Source: an uncultured Oscillospiraceae bacterium
GTDB taxonomy: Bacteria; Bacillota; Clostridia; Oscillospirales; Oscillospiraceae
Direction of reading: 5' to 3'
Length of the DNA: 37,874 nucleotides
Assembly (NCBI GenBank): GCA_947625965.1
Contig: CANQQO010000014.1
Location: 1 to 37,874 of the forward strand
Below are positions 22,325 to 31,935 of the stretch, one piece after another; the first letter of the stretch is position 1, and the number at the start of each line of letters is the position of its first letter. Below the pieces are notes generated by a model, which was not told the DNA's origin, made no database searches, and saw nothing but the letters and a program-made list of their open reading frames with translations. The position numbers were made by a program, and so were the translations under genes.

Positions 22325-25300
22325 ATGGAAGAAAAATCCCGCCGCAAGACCAAGCCGCCCCGCCAGAACTGGCAGCCCGCCTGGCCCCTGGAAGCGGCCT
22401 ATCACATATGGATGCTGCTGTTCGGCGCGATCAAGCTGGCCCTGGGGGCGGCGCTGACGGTGTTCATCATCGTCGGCATCTGCGGCCTGGTACTGCTGGG
22501 CGCCATGGCGGACTATGTGTCCCAGGACATTCTCCCCACCGCCAACGACGTGATCCTGGAGAACACGGTGATCGATCAGCCCTCTATCTTTTATTATGTG
22601 GATGAGAACGGGGAGATCCAGATCCTTCAGGAGCTCTACGCCGCCTCCACGCAGAAGGACGCCTCCTTGGAGGACCTGCCGGAGCATCTGATCCACGCCG
22701 CCGTGGCGATCGAGGACAAGCGCTTTTATGAGCACCAGGGCGTGGACTGGTTCCGGACCGTCAAATCCTTTGCCCAGATCTTCATGGGCGACGCCTCCGA
22801 GGGCGGCTCCACCATCACCCAGCAGCTCGTCAAGAACAACACCGGCGACGACAGCGCCACGGTCCAGCGGAAGCTCCTGGAGATCTGCCGCGCCTCCCTT
22901 CTGGAAAAACGCTACTCTAAGGATGTGATCCTGGAGCACTATCTGAACATCATCTATCTGAGCCAGGGCTGCAGCGGCGTGGCCAGCGCGGCCAAGACCT
23001 ACTTCGGCAAGGAGGTCCAGAAGCTGACCCTGGCGGAGAGCGCGGCCATCATCTCCATCACCAACAACCCCTGGCAGTACGATCCCTACGAAAACCCCCG
23101 GGACAACCGGGAGCGCCGGAACATCGTCCTGGACGAGATGCTGGACCAGGGCTGGATCACCCAGGAGGAGCACGACGCGGCCGCCGCCGAGGAGATCGTG
23201 TCCAAGTCCGTCCTGGACCGGCTTTACAACGACGACGAGATCACCCCCGAGGAAAAGCAGGCCATCGCCGACCGGGGACTGATCTACGAAACGGTCCTGG
23301 ACGACATCCTGGCCGACTATGTGATCACCGAGGAGGAGTACGACCGGGTCCTGGCGGACAATCTGATCCTCAAGAGCACCATCGCCCTGGAGGACCGCTG
23401 GGCCCGCTGCCCCAACCCGGCCTGCGGCTATCAGGAGCTGGTGGGCACCCTTCGGGAGGAGAACGGCCGTTACTTCTGTCCCAACTGCGGCACGGAGATC
23501 GAGGTGGTCAACGACGCCTCTGAATCGGTCTACTCCTGGTTCACTGACACGGTCCTGGAGGACGTGGCCCACGCCCTGGCGGACCGGGCGGGTCGTACCT
23601 GGGACGACTCCACCCGAGAGGAATACGTGGCCTTCCTGGGCAAGGCGGGCTACAGCATCTACACGACCATCGATATGCGGGTCCAGAACGCCATTGAGGA
23701 CATCTACGAAGATCTGGACGAGATCCCCACGACCCGAAGCGGCCAGCAGCTCCAGTCCGGCATCGTGGTCATTGACAACTCCACCGGCGATATCGTGGGC
23801 CTGGCCGGCGGCGTGGGGGAGAAGCTGGAGTTTGACGCCTGGAACCGGGCAGTGGACGCCAGCCTCCAGACTGGCTCCGCCATCAAGCCCCTGACCGTCT
23901 ATTCCCCCGGCTTTGAACAGGGGACCTTGTCTCCCGCCACGGTTTTGAAGGACCTGCCCCATGACTATGGCGAGAGCGGCGACGATCCCTTCCCCCTGAA
24001 CGACGTCCGCTGGTACGGCAAGTCCCGGACGGTCTACGAGGCCGTCACGGAATCCGTCAATGCCTGCGCCGTTGACGCGGTGGAGCGCATCGGCCTGCGG
24101 TACAGCTTTGACTTCGGCAAGGAGAACTTCGGCCTTTCCGGCCTGCTGGAATTTGAGGACTACGGCGACGGCAGCGGCCGGGGCAGCTCCGACATCGGCT
24201 ACGCGCCCCTGGGCCTGGGCGCTCTGACCTACGGCCTGTCGGTCCGGGAGATGGCCACGGCCTACGCCACCTTTGCCAACAACGGCGTCTACCGCCAGGG
24301 CCGGACCTTCACCAAGGTCTACGACCGGGACGGCAATCTGGTCCTGGACAACACCCAGGAGTCCCGCCAGATCCTCAGCCCCAAGACCGTCAACTATATG
24401 AATTACTGCCTGCGCAGCGTGGTCGTCAACGGCACCGGCGCCGCGGCCGCCTTCCCCGGCATGGAGCTCTACGGCAAGACCGGCTCCTCCTCCGAATTTA
24501 AGGACCGCTGGTTCTGCGGCTTCACCGCCCACTACACCGCCGCCGTCTGGTGCGGCTACGACATCCCGGAGCAGATCGTGGTCACCGGCAATGGCTCTGA
24601 AAATCCCTCTCGGGACCTGTTTCGGAAGGTCATGGAGCCCATTCACGAGGGCCTGGAATCTCAGAGCCTTTACAGCACCAGCGGGATGCAGTGGGTCACC
24701 ATCTGCCTGGACTCCGGCAAGCTGGCCACCGAAGCCTGCGAGCACGACGTCCGGTCGGAGGAACACAGCCGGGTCGCCACCGTCCTGTGCTATCCCGAGG
24801 ACGTGCCCACCGAGTCCTGCGACGTCCACATTATGGTGGACTGGTGTACCCTGGGCGGCGGTGTGGCCACGGCGGCCTGCCGCACCCACCCCGGCGCGGT
24901 GGAGCGGCGGGGCCTGGTCAAGATGACCCTGGAGGAGATGGACGAGCTCCGGGCGGCCAAGGACTACAATCTGCGGGAGTGGTTCCTGGAGGATTCTTAC
25001 GTCTATCTGGTGGATGAGAACGGCCAGCCCGGCCACTACGAGGGCTTCTACGGCCAAGTCAACCGGGGCGTGGACGCGCCCTACCTGGTGTGTCCCATCC
25101 ACAGCGGCTACAACCCCTCCTACCCAACGAATCCTGGGAATCCCTCGGAGCCCACTACGCCCGGCGTTCCCTCCCTTCCCAGCCTCCCAAATCAGCCCCA
25201 GACCACGCCCAGCTCTTCCGCGCCGCCCCTGACCACGGAGAGCACGCCGCCTCAGACCAGCGAGAATATTCCCACGCCTCCATTGGAGAGCGTCCCGACT

Positions 25301-25342
25301 CCCTCGGCCACCGTTCCCTTCCCGGAATGGGCCGAGCATTGA
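22325..25342 (+). CDS. Class A penicillin-binding protein (glycosyltransferase plus transpeptidase)
   Basis: A 1005-residue bifunctional peptidoglycan synthase. After a cytosolic basic N-terminus comes one transmembrane helix (about residues 35-65). The GT51 domain follows with AVAIEDKRFYEHQGVDWF (catalytic E130) and GGSTITQQLVKN. The transpeptidase has SAIK (S518/K521), SVN (577-579) and KTG (718-720). Between the two domains is an insertion with C362, C367, C385 and C388 spaced as in a zinc ribbon. The C-terminal 75 residues are Pro/Ser/Thr rich, as in cell-wall-spanning tails. The ATG at 22325 is chosen for GGAGGTAA seven nt upstream. An rRNA methyltransferase gene follows 9 nt downstream. 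Confidence 0.95.
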   Translation: MEEKSRRKTKPPRQNWQPAWPLEAAYHIWMLLFGAIKLALGAALTVFIIVGICGLVLLGAMADYVSQDILPTANDVILENTVIDQPSIFYYVDENGEIQILQELYAASTQKDASLEDLPEHLIHAAVAIEDKRFYEHQGVDWFRTVKSFAQIFMGDASEGGSTITQQLVKNNTGDDSATVQRKLLEICRASLLEKRYSKDVILEHYLNIIYLSQGCSGVASAAKTYFGKEVQKLTLAESAAIISITNNPWQYDPYENPRDNRERRNIVLDEMLDQGWITQEEHDAAAAEEIVSKSVLDRLYNDDEITPEEKQAIADRGLIYETVLDDILADYVITEEEYDRVLADNLILKSTIALEDRWARCPNPACGYQELVGTLREENGRYFCPNCGTEIEVVNDASESVYSWFTDTVLEDVAHALADRAGRTWDDSTREEYVAFLGKAGYSIYTTIDMRVQNAIEDIYEDLDEIPTTRSGQQLQSGIVVIDNSTGDIVGLAGGVGEKLEFDAWNRAVDASLQTGSAIKPLTVYSPGFEQGTLSPATVLKDLPHDYGESGDDPFPLNDVRWYGKSRTVYEAVTESVNACAVDAVERIGLRYSFDFGKENFGLSGLLEFEDYGDGSGRGSSDIGYAPLGLGALTYGLSVREMATAYATFANNGVYRQGRTFTKVYDRDGNLVLDNTQESRQILSPKTVNYMNYCLRSVVVNGTGAAAAFPGMELYGKTGSSSEFKDRWFCGFTAHYTAAVWCGYDIPEQIVVTGNGSENPSRDLFRKVMEPIHEGLESQSLYSTSGMQWVTICLDSGKLATEACEHDVRSEEHSRVATVLCYPEDVPTESCDVHIMVDWCTLGGGVATAACRTHPGAVERRGLVKMTLEEMDELRAAKDYNLREWFLEDSYVYLVDENGQPGHYEGFYGQVNRGVDAPYLVCPIHSGYNPSYPTNPGNPSEPTTPGVPSLPSLPNQPQTTPSSSAPPLTTESTPPQTSENIPTPPLESVPTPSATVPFPEWAEH

Positions 25343-25351
25343 GGAGGGAGT

Positions 25352-26236
25352 ATGGTCTATTTATCTGACCAATGGCGGGACTACGCGCTACTGGACGCCT
25401 CCGGCGGGGAGCGCTTGGAGCGGTGGGGGGACAAGCTCCTGATCCGCCCGGACCCCCAGGTGATCTGGGACACCCCCCGCCGCCATCCCGGCTGGAAGCA
25501 TTTTGACGCCAGGTATCTCCGCTCCGCCACCGGCGGAGGCCATTGGACGGAAAACAGCCTCCCGGAGCGCTGGCAGGTGAGATACCGGGACTATCTGGTC
25601 TTCAACGTCAAGCCCATGAATTTCAAGCACACCGGGGTGTTCCCGGAGCAGGCCGCCAACTGGGATTTCATCCGGGAGCGGGTGGCCTCCGCCGGCCGTC
25701 CCGTCCGGGTGCTGAACCTCTTCGCCTACTCCGGCGGGGCCACCCTGGCCGCCGCCGCGGGTGGGGCGGAGGTGTACCATGTGGACGCCGCCAAGGGCAT
25801 GGTGGCCTGGGCAAAGGAGAACGCCATTTCCTCCGGCCTGTCGGACCGGCCCATCCACTACATCGTGGACGACTGCGGCAAATTCATCCAGCGGGAGCTG
25901 CGCCGGGGCCGGAGGTACGACGGCATCATCATGGACCCCCCCAGCTATGGCCGGGGTCCCAGCGGGGAGATCTGGAAGATGGAGACCAGCTTTTATCCCT
26001 TCCTGCGGGAGACCGCCAAGCTCCTGTCCGATCACCCTCTGTTCGTCATTATCAATTCCTACACCACCGGCCTGGCCCCCTCCGCCGTCAGCTACGCGGC
26101 GGATACGGTGTTCGTTCCCCTCTTTGGCGGCGGCACCCAGGCGGCTGAGCTGGGACTCAAGGTGGAGACCACCGGCCTGACGCTGCCCTGCGGCGCCACG
26201 GGCCGCTGGACCCCCAAAAAAGGAGATTTATTTTGA
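25352..26236 (+). CDS. RlmI-like class I rRNA methyltransferase
   Basis: A 294-residue SAM-dependent methyltransferase of the RlmI/RlmK group, without the N-terminal PUA domain. Motif I is LNLFAYSGGATLAAA, motif II YHVDAAKGMV, and motif IV GIIMDPPSYGRG carries the DPPSY typical of the group. The likely target is a cytosine of 23S rRNA, by family inference. GAGGAGGGAG precedes the ATG at 25352. The stop overlaps the TTG start of ecfA1 by 4 nt, which ties it to the ECF cluster. Confidence 0.86.
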   Translation: MVYLSDQWRDYALLDASGGERLERWGDKLLIRPDPQVIWDTPRRHPGWKHFDARYLRSATGGGHWTENSLPERWQVRYRDYLVFNVKPMNFKHTGVFPEQAANWDFIRERVASAGRPVRVLNLFAYSGGATLAAAAGGAEVYHVDAAKGMVAWAKENAISSGLSDRPIHYIVDDCGKFIQRELRRGRRYDGIIMDPPSYGRGPSGEIWKMETSFYPFLRETAKLLSDHPLFVIINSYTTGLAPSAVSYAADTVFVPLFGGGTQAAELGLKVETTGLTLPCGATGRWTPKKGDLF

Positions 26237-27093
26237 GCCAAGCGATCAAGACGGAGAAGCTCTGTTTTACCTATCCGGGCGTGGAGGACACGCCCGGCGT
26301 TGCCGTATTTGACGGCCTGGACCTGACCGTGGACGAGGGGGACTTCGTGGCGGTCCTGGGGGGCAACGGCAGCGGAAAATCCACCCTTGCCAAGCATTTC
26401 AACGCCATTTTGCTCCCCACCGGCGGCACGGTCTGGGTCTGCGGCCTGGACACCTCCCGGGAGGAGAATCTGATCCCCATTCGCCGCCAGGTGGGCATGG
26501 TCTTCCAAAACCCGGACAATCAGATCGTCGCCAATGTGGTGGAGGAGGACGTGGCCTTCGGCCCGGAGAATCTGGGCATTCCCAGCGGGGAAATTCGACA
26601 GCGTGTGGACGCCGCCTTAAATCAGGTGGGGATGTATGCCTACCGCCAGCACGCCCCCCATCTCCTCTCAGGCGGCCAGAAGCAGCGGGTCGCCATCGCG
26701 GGCATCCTGGCCATGGCACCCAAGTGCGTGGTCCTGGACGAGCCCACCGCCATGCTGGACCCCAAGGGCCGCCGGGAGGTCCTGGACACGGTCCTCCAAC
26801 TGAACCGGGAAAAAGGCATCACCGTGGTCCTCATCACCCACCACATGGACGAGGCCGCGAAGGCCAAACGGGTCGTGATCCTGGACCAGGGACGGATCGC
26901 CGCCCAGGGGACCCCCGCCCAGGTCTTTTCCCAGGTGGACCTGCTTCACAGCCTGGGCCTGGCGGCCCCGGAGACCGTGGAGCTCTGCCACGCGCTCAAC
27001 GCGGAGGGCTATTCGCTGCCCCTGGACCGTCTGGACGCGGAAAGCTGCGCCCAGGCCATCCTAGACGCCATCACTGGGGAGGAAACAACGTGA
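26233..27093 (+). CDS. ecfA1: ECF transporter energizing ATPase EcfA1
   Basis: A 286-residue ATPase of the energy-coupling factor module for vitamin and metal uptake. Motifs: Walker A GGNGSGKSTLAKH, Q-loop VFQNPDNQIV, signature LLSGGQKQRV, Walker B VVLDEPTAM, and H-loop ITHHMDE. The start is TTG at 26233, overlapping the methyltransferase stop, with AAAGGAG just upstream. Order ecfA1-ecfA2-ecfT-truA is the classic Firmicutes arrangement. The module can serve several S components encoded elsewhere. Confidence 0.95.
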   Translation: MSQAIKTEKLCFTYPGVEDTPGVAVFDGLDLTVDEGDFVAVLGGNGSGKSTLAKHFNAILLPTGGTVWVCGLDTSREENLIPIRRQVGMVFQNPDNQIVANVVEEDVAFGPENLGIPSGEIRQRVDAALNQVGMYAYRQHAPHLLSGGQKQRVAIAGILAMAPKCVVLDEPTAMLDPKGRREVLDTVLQLNREKGITVVLITHHMDEAAKAKRVVILDQGRIAAQGTPAQVFSQVDLLHSLGLAAPETVELCHALNAEGYSLPLDRLDAESCAQAILDAITGEETT

Positions 27094-27953
27094 CGCCGTT
27101 ATTGGAAGTACAAAACCTCAGCCATACTTACAGCGCCGGCACTCCCTTTGCCCACAAGGCCCTGGAGGATGTCTCCTTCCGGGTGGACCGGGGGGAGTTT
27201 ATCGGCGTCATCGGCCATACGGGCTCCGGGAAGTCCACCCTGATGCAGCACTTGAACGGTCTGCTAAAGCCCGACCAGGGCCGCGTCCTCTTGGACGGCA
27301 AGGACATCTGGTCCGACAAAAAATTCACCCGGGAGTGCCGCTTTCGGGTGGGACTGGTGTTCCAGTACCCGGAGTACCAGCTCTTTGAGGAGACGGTCTA
27401 TGCCGACATTGCCTTCGGCCCCAAGAACATGGGCCTGGACGGGAAGGAGATCGACCGCCGGGTCCGGGAGGCCGCCGGCTTTGTGGGCATTACCGACGCC
27501 CAGCTCAATGCCTCTCCCTTCGACCTCTCCGGCGGCCAGAAGCGCCGGGCGGCCATTGCCGGCATCGTAGCCATGGAGCCGGAGCTGCTGATCCTGGACG
27601 AGCCTACCGCCGGCCTGGATCCCCGGGGCAGGGAGGAGATCCTGGACAATATCCAGACCTACCGCCGGGCCAAAAACGCCACCGTTATGATGGTCACCCA
27701 CTCCATGAACGACGTGGCCCGCCTGGCTGACCGGCTCATTGTCATGAGCCAGTCCCACCTGGTGCTGGAAGGGACGCCGGAGGAGATCTTCTCGGACCCC
27801 CAGTCCCTGGTGGACATGGGCCTGGACGTGCCGGAGGTGACCCGGGTCTTCCTGGCCCTGGAAAAGAGGGGCCTGCGCCTGCCCAGGGTCTACACGCTGG
27901 ACCAGGCCGTCGCCGCCCTGGCGGCTCTGAAGGGAGGGGCGCGCCATGCTTAA
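27090..27953 (+). CDS. ecfA2: ECF transporter energizing ATPase EcfA2
   Basis: A 287-residue ATPase partner of EcfA1. Walker A GHTGSGKSTLMQH, Q-loop VFQYPEYQLFEET, signature DLSGGQKRRA, Walker B LLILDEPTAGLD, H-loop VTHSMND. It starts at GTG 27090, overlapping the ecfA1 stop (GTGA), with GGGGAGG upstream. It is shorter than the open frame, which runs back into ecfA1. It overlaps ecfT by 8 nt. Confidence 0.95.
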   Translation: MTPLLEVQNLSHTYSAGTPFAHKALEDVSFRVDRGEFIGVIGHTGSGKSTLMQHLNGLLKPDQGRVLLDGKDIWSDKKFTRECRFRVGLVFQYPEYQLFEETVYADIAFGPKNMGLDGKEIDRRVREAAGFVGITDAQLNASPFDLSGGQKRRAAIAGIVAMEPELLILDEPTAGLDPRGREEILDNIQTYRRAKNATVMMVTHSMNDVARLADRLIVMSQSHLVLEGTPEEIFSDPQSLVDMGLDVPEVTRVFLALEKRGLRLPRVYTLDQAVAALAALKGGARHA

Positions 27954-28752
27954 AGACATCACCCTGGGCCAGTATTTCCCGGGCAATTCTCCCATCCACC
28001 GCCTGGACCCCCGGACCAAGCTGATATTGCTGGTGGTCTACATCGTCATCCTCTTCGTCGCCTCGGGGCCGGTGTCCTACTGCCTGTGCCTGGGCTTTTT
28101 GGCGGCGTGCATCGCCGTTTCCAAGATCCCCCCCAAGTCCTTTCTCCGGGGCATGAAGCCCCTGATTTTCCTGATGTGCTTCACCGGCATTATGAACCTG
28201 TTTTTCACCGGCGGGGAGACGCTGCTGGTGAAGTTTTGGATCATCCACATCTATTTGGAGGGCGTGATCCGGGCTGTCTACATGATCCTGCGCTTCATCG
28301 CCCTGATCTGCGCCACCTTCCTGCTGACCTATACCACCTCGCCCATTGCGCTGACCGACGCGTTGGAATCTCTCCTGCGGCCTCTGGGCAAACTGGGTCT
28401 GCCGGTCCACGAGCTGGCCATGATGATGTGTATCGCCCTCCGCTTCATCCCCACGCTGCTGGAGGAAACGGACAAGATCATGTCCGCCCAGAAGGCACGG
28501 GGCGCGGATTTTGAGACCGGCAGCCTGATCCAGCGGGTGAAGGCCCTGATCCCCATTCTGGTGCCCCTGTTCATCAGCGCTTTCCGCCGGGCCGACGAGC
28601 TGGCTACGGCCATGGAGTGCCGCTGCTACCAGGGCGGCGAGGGCCGCACCAAGATGAAGCAGCTCCGCTATGGCCGGCTCGACGCCTCCGCCTTTGCCGT
28701 CACCCTGGCGGTGCTGGCGGGCTCCATTGCCCTGACCGTCTTTGGACTGTGA
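27946..28752 (+). CDS. ecfT: ECF transporter transmembrane coupling protein EcfT
   Basis: A 268-residue polytopic membrane protein. It begins with SPIHRLDPRTKLILLVVYIV, the usual EcfT start. Several transmembrane helices follow, then the cytosolic coupling helices with two Ala-Arg-Gly type motifs: AQKARGADF is clear, and the second is degenerate (MECRCYQGG). These contact the ATPases. It overlaps ecfA2 by 8 nt and is followed by truA after 8 nt. Confidence 0.94.
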   Translation: MLKDITLGQYFPGNSPIHRLDPRTKLILLVVYIVILFVASGPVSYCLCLGFLAACIAVSKIPPKSFLRGMKPLIFLMCFTGIMNLFFTGGETLLVKFWIIHIYLEGVIRAVYMILRFIALICATFLLTYTTSPIALTDALESLLRPLGKLGLPVHELAMMMCIALRFIPTLLEETDKIMSAQKARGADFETGSLIQRVKALIPILVPLFISAFRRADELATAMECRCYQGGEGRTKMKQLRYGRLDASAFAVTLAVLAGSIALTVFGL

Positions 28753-28760
28753 GGCCGGTC

Positions 28761-29543
28761 ATGCGAAACATCGTTCTGATTTTGACCTACGAGGGCTCCG
28801 CCTACCATGGCTGGCAGCGCCAGCAGGATCTCCCCACCGTCCAGGAGACGCTGGAAAAGGCCGTTGCCATGGTCACCGGCCAGCCGACCCATGTCCGGGG
28901 CTGCGGCCGCACCGACGCCGGGGTCCACGCCAAGTGTTACGTGGCGAATTTCCACACCGCCTCCACCATCCCGGCGGACCGGCTGCCCTACGCCCTGAAC
29001 ACCCACCTGCCGGCGGACATCGTCGTCACCCGCGCCTTTGACGTCCATGAAAATTTCAACGCCATCGGCTCCTGTGTCAAGAAGGAATACACCTACCTGA
29101 TCTACAACTCTCGGGTCCGGGACCCATTTTATGTAAACCGCGCCTGGTTCTATCCCCGCCATTTGGACGAGGCGGTCCTTGCCCGGGCAGCGGAGCAGTT
29201 CGTGGGGACCCACGACTTCGCGGCGGTCCGCTCCGTGGGCACCGACGTCAAGTCCACCGTCCGCACCGTCTATCACTACCAGGTCCTGCGCCGGGGGCAG
29301 CTTCTCTACCTCCGGGTCTGCGCCAACGGGTTCCTCTACAATATGGCCCGGGCCATGGCCGGCACGGTGGTCTACGCGGCGGAGGGGAAGCTCGCCCCGG
29401 AGGAGATCGGGAGCATACTCGCCCGCGGCGACCGCACCGCCGCCGGTCCCACCGTCCCCGCCGGGGGCCTCTACATGACCCGGCTGTGGTATGACGACGG
29501 GATCTGCAGCTTTTCCTGCGGCGAGCCCATGGGCGAGAAATAA
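28761..29543 (+). CDS. truA: tRNA pseudouridine synthase A (38-40)
   Basis: TruA makes pseudouridine at positions 38-40 of the tRNA anticodon arm. The 260-residue product shows YEGSAYHGWQRQ, the catalytic GRTDAGVHA with D52, and FLYNMARAMAGT near the C-terminus. The ATG at 28761 is preceded by GTGAGG. The open frame extends to 28617 inside ecfT, but the family N-terminus fits 28761. Confidence 0.95.
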   Translation: MRNIVLILTYEGSAYHGWQRQQDLPTVQETLEKAVAMVTGQPTHVRGCGRTDAGVHAKCYVANFHTASTIPADRLPYALNTHLPADIVVTRAFDVHENFNAIGSCVKKEYTYLIYNSRVRDPFYVNRAWFYPRHLDEAVLARAAEQFVGTHDFAAVRSVGTDVKSTVRTVYHYQVLRRGQLLYLRVCANGFLYNMARAMAGTVVYAAEGKLAPEEIGSILARGDRTAAGPTVPAGGLYMTRLWYDDGICSFSCGEPMGEK

Positions 29544-29551
29544 AAAAAGGA

Positions 29552-29580
29552 TTCCCTTTTCCCTCCGTCTGTGTTATACT
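29552..29580 (+). promoter_or_regulatory. Promoter of the clpE-like gene
   Basis: -10 TATACT (29575-29580) with TGT just before it (extended -10), 17 nt after a poor -35 TTCCCT (29552-29557). No CtsR heptad repeat was seen around it. Confidence 0.55.
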
Positions 29581-29628
29581 ATAAGGAGATAAGGAGCAAA
29601 CCGTTTCCCTCAAGGAGGAGGATACTCT

Positions 29629-31905
29629 ATGCAGCCAAAAATGTGCAGCAAATGCAGAAAAAACATCGCCGTTGTCTTCGTGACCAAGATCGAGAACGGC
29701 GTGACCATGAACGAGGGCTACTGCCTCAAGTGCGCCCGGAGCCTGGGGATCCCCCAGATCGACGCGGCGGTGAAGCAGATGGGCATTTCCGATGAGGATC
29801 TGGACACCCTCAGCGACGAGATGAGCAGTATGTTCGGCCAGCGGGAGGACCAGGGGCCCGACGACGACGTGGCCGAGAGCCAGACCGCAACCTTCCCCCT
29901 TCTGAACCAGCTCTTCGGCGGCCCCCCGTCCAAGGAGCAGAGCCGCCCCGCCCCCAGGAAGGAGGCACAGGAGGAGCCCAAGAAGGCCAACAAGCGTCAC
30001 AAATTCCTGGACAGCTACTGCATGGACCTGACGGGCCGCGCCAAGGCCGGCAAGCTGGACCGGGTCATCGGCCGGGAGGTGGAGACCGAGCGGGTCATTC
30101 AGATCCTCAACCGCCGCCAAAAGAACAACCCCTGCCTGATCGGCGAACCCGGCGTGGGCAAGACGGCCATTGCCGAGGGCCTGGCCCAGCGCATTGCCGC
30201 CGGCGACGTGCCCTACAAGCTGCGGGACAAGGAGGTCTTTCTCCTGGACCTGACGGCCCTGGTGGCCGGCACCCAGTTCCGGGGCCAGTTTGAGAGCCGG
30301 ATGAAGAGCCTGATCGGGGAGATCAAGGAGTGCGGCAACATCATCCTGGTCATTGACGAGGTCCACAACCTGGTGGGCGCCGGCGACGCGGAGGGCTCCA
30401 TGAACGCCGCCAATATCTTGAAGCCCGCCCTTTCCCGGGGCGAGATCCAGGTCATCGGCGCCACGACCTTCAGCGAATACCGCCGCTATATCGAGAAGGA
30501 CGCGGCTCTGGAGCGCCGTTTCCAGCCTGTCACCGTGGCGGAACCCACCATTGAGGAGGCGTGCCAGATCATGCAGGGCGTCGCCAAGAGCTACGCCGAG
30601 TTCCACGGCGTGTCCATCTCCCCGGAGATCGCCCGTCAGTGTGTGGTCCTCTCGGAGCGATATATCACGGACCGTTTCCTGCCGGACAAGGCCATCGACC
30701 TGCTGGACGAGGCCTGCTCCGACGTGAACCTCCGCTCCAAGGAGCTCTCCCAGCTCGCGGAGCTGAAAAAGGAGCGGGACGACTACGAGCTGGAGCTGAA
30801 AATGCTCACCGAGGATACCGAAAGTCAGGACTATGAGCGCCTTGCCACCATCCGCAGCCGCCTCTATCAGCTCTCCGCCCAGATCGAGAAGCTGTCCCAG
30901 GTCCCGCCCCCGCCGGTGACCATTGAAAACCTGGCCCGGATCATCGAGCTGTGGACCAAGATCCCCGCCAGCAAGATCCAGGCCCAGGAGTATGAGCAGC
31001 TCCAAAATCTGGCCGCCCGCTTAAAGGAACACATTGTTGGCCAGGACCAGGCGGTGGAGGCGGTGGCCAGAGCCATCCGCCGGAACCGGGTGGGCATTTC
31101 CCCCAAGAAGAGGCCCGTATCCTTCATCTTTGTGGGTCCCACCGGCGTGGGCAAGACGGAGCTGGTCAAGTGCCTGGCAAACGACCTGTTCGACTCGGTG
31201 GACGCTCTGGTCCGGCTGGATATGTCGGAATATATGGAAAAGCACACGGTCTCCAAGCTCATCGGCTCCCCTCCGGGCTACGTGGGCTATGACGAGGCCG
31301 GCCAGTTGACGGAGAAGATCCGCCGGCGGCCCTACTGCGTGGTCCTCTTCGACGAGATCGAGAAGGCCCATCCGGACGTGCTGAACATTCTTCTCCAAGT
31401 GCTGGACGACGGCCGCATCACCGACGCCCAAGGCCGGGTGGTGAATTTTGAGAACACCATCATCGTCATGACCTCCAACGCCGGTTCCGAGGGCAGGGTA
31501 GGGGGCCTGGGCTTCGGCCGCACGGACCTGGAACAGACAGCGGACAAGACCATGAAGGCCCTCCGGGACTTCCTCCGTCCGGAGTTTCTGAACCGGGTAG
31601 ACGAGATCGTGACCTTCAACCACCTGAGCGAGGAAAACTTCCTGGGCATCGCGGACATCATGCTCCGGGAGCTGAAGGAGAGCCTGGCGAACCGGGGCCT
31701 GACCCTGACCTGGGACGACTCCGTCCCCGCCGCCCTGGTGAAGAAGGCCTACTCCGTGACCTATGGTGCCAGGAACCTCCGCCGCACCATTCAGCGGGAG
31801 CTGGAGGACCCCATTTCCCAGAAGATCATCGACTCCTTCCAGACGCCGATCTCCACTCTGACGGCCAAGTCCGAAAACGGGGAGATCTCCGTCACGGCGG
31901 AATAA
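29629..31905 (+). CDS. ClpE-like Clp ATPase with an N-terminal zinc finger
   Basis: A 758-residue HSP100 unfoldase with two AAA+ domains. The N-terminus carries C6/C9 and C32/C35 zinc-finger pairs, as in ClpE, instead of the ClpC/ClpA N-domain. AAA-1 has GEPGVGKT (172-179) and [13 protein letters not shown] short coiled linker follows (about 365-430). AAA-2 has GPTGVGKT (503-510), [11 protein letters not shown] and TSNAG. GGLGFG matches the position of the ClpP-docking loop, so it probably works with ClpP (not in this window). AAGGAGGAGG precedes the ATG. An 11-bp terminator hairpin follows 6 nt after the stop. Confidence 0.9.
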   Translation: MQPKMCSKCRKNIAVVFVTKIENGVTMNEGYCLKCARSLGIPQIDAAVKQMGISDEDLDTLSDEMSSMFGQREDQGPDDDVAESQTATFPLLNQLFGGPPSKEQSRPAPRKEAQEEPKKANKRHKFLDSYCMDLTGRAKAGKLDRVIGREVETERVIQILNRRQKNNPCLIGEPGVGKTAIAEGLAQRIAAGDVPYKLRDKEVFLLDLTALVAGTQFRGQFESRMKSLIGEIKECGNIILVIDEVHNLVGAGDAEGSMNAANILKPALSRGEIQVIGATTFSEYRRYIEKDAALERRFQPVTVAEPTIEEACQIMQGVAKSYAEFHGVSISPEIARQCVVLSERYITDRFLPDKAIDLLDEACSDVNLRSKELSQLAELKKERDDYELELKMLTEDTESQDYERLATIRSRLYQLSAQIEKLSQVPPPPVTIENLARIIELWTKIPASKIQAQEYEQLQNLAARLKEHIVGQDQAVEAVARAIRRNRVGISPKKRPVSFIFVGPTGVGKTELVKCLANDLFDSVDALVRLDMSEYMEKHTVSKLIGSPPGYVGYDEAGQLTEKIRRRPYCVVLFDEIEKAHPDVLNILLQVLDDGRITDAQGRVVNFENTIIVMTSNAGSEGRVGGLGFGRTDLEQTADKTMKALRDFLRPEFLNRVDEIVTFNHLSEENFLGIADIMLRELKESLANRGLTLTWDDSVPAALVKKAYSVTYGARNLRRTIQRELEDPISQKIIDSFQTPISTLTAKSENGEISVTAE

Positions 31906-31910
31906 CGCAA

Positions 31911-31935
31911 AAATGCCAGGCACCGCCTGGCATTT
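31911..31935 (+). terminator. Terminator of the clpE-like gene
   Basis: A perfect 11-bp stem AAATGCCAGGC/GCCTGGCATTT (31911-31921 with 31925-31935), flanked by A and T runs. A near copy lies at 32170-32194. Confidence 0.8.

Noticed and set aside
22208-25339. 1043-codon minus-strand ORF opposite the PBP gene
   Set aside because: It mirrors the PBP gene codon for codon; long antisense frames are expected in GC-rich coding DNA, and the protein has no known motif.
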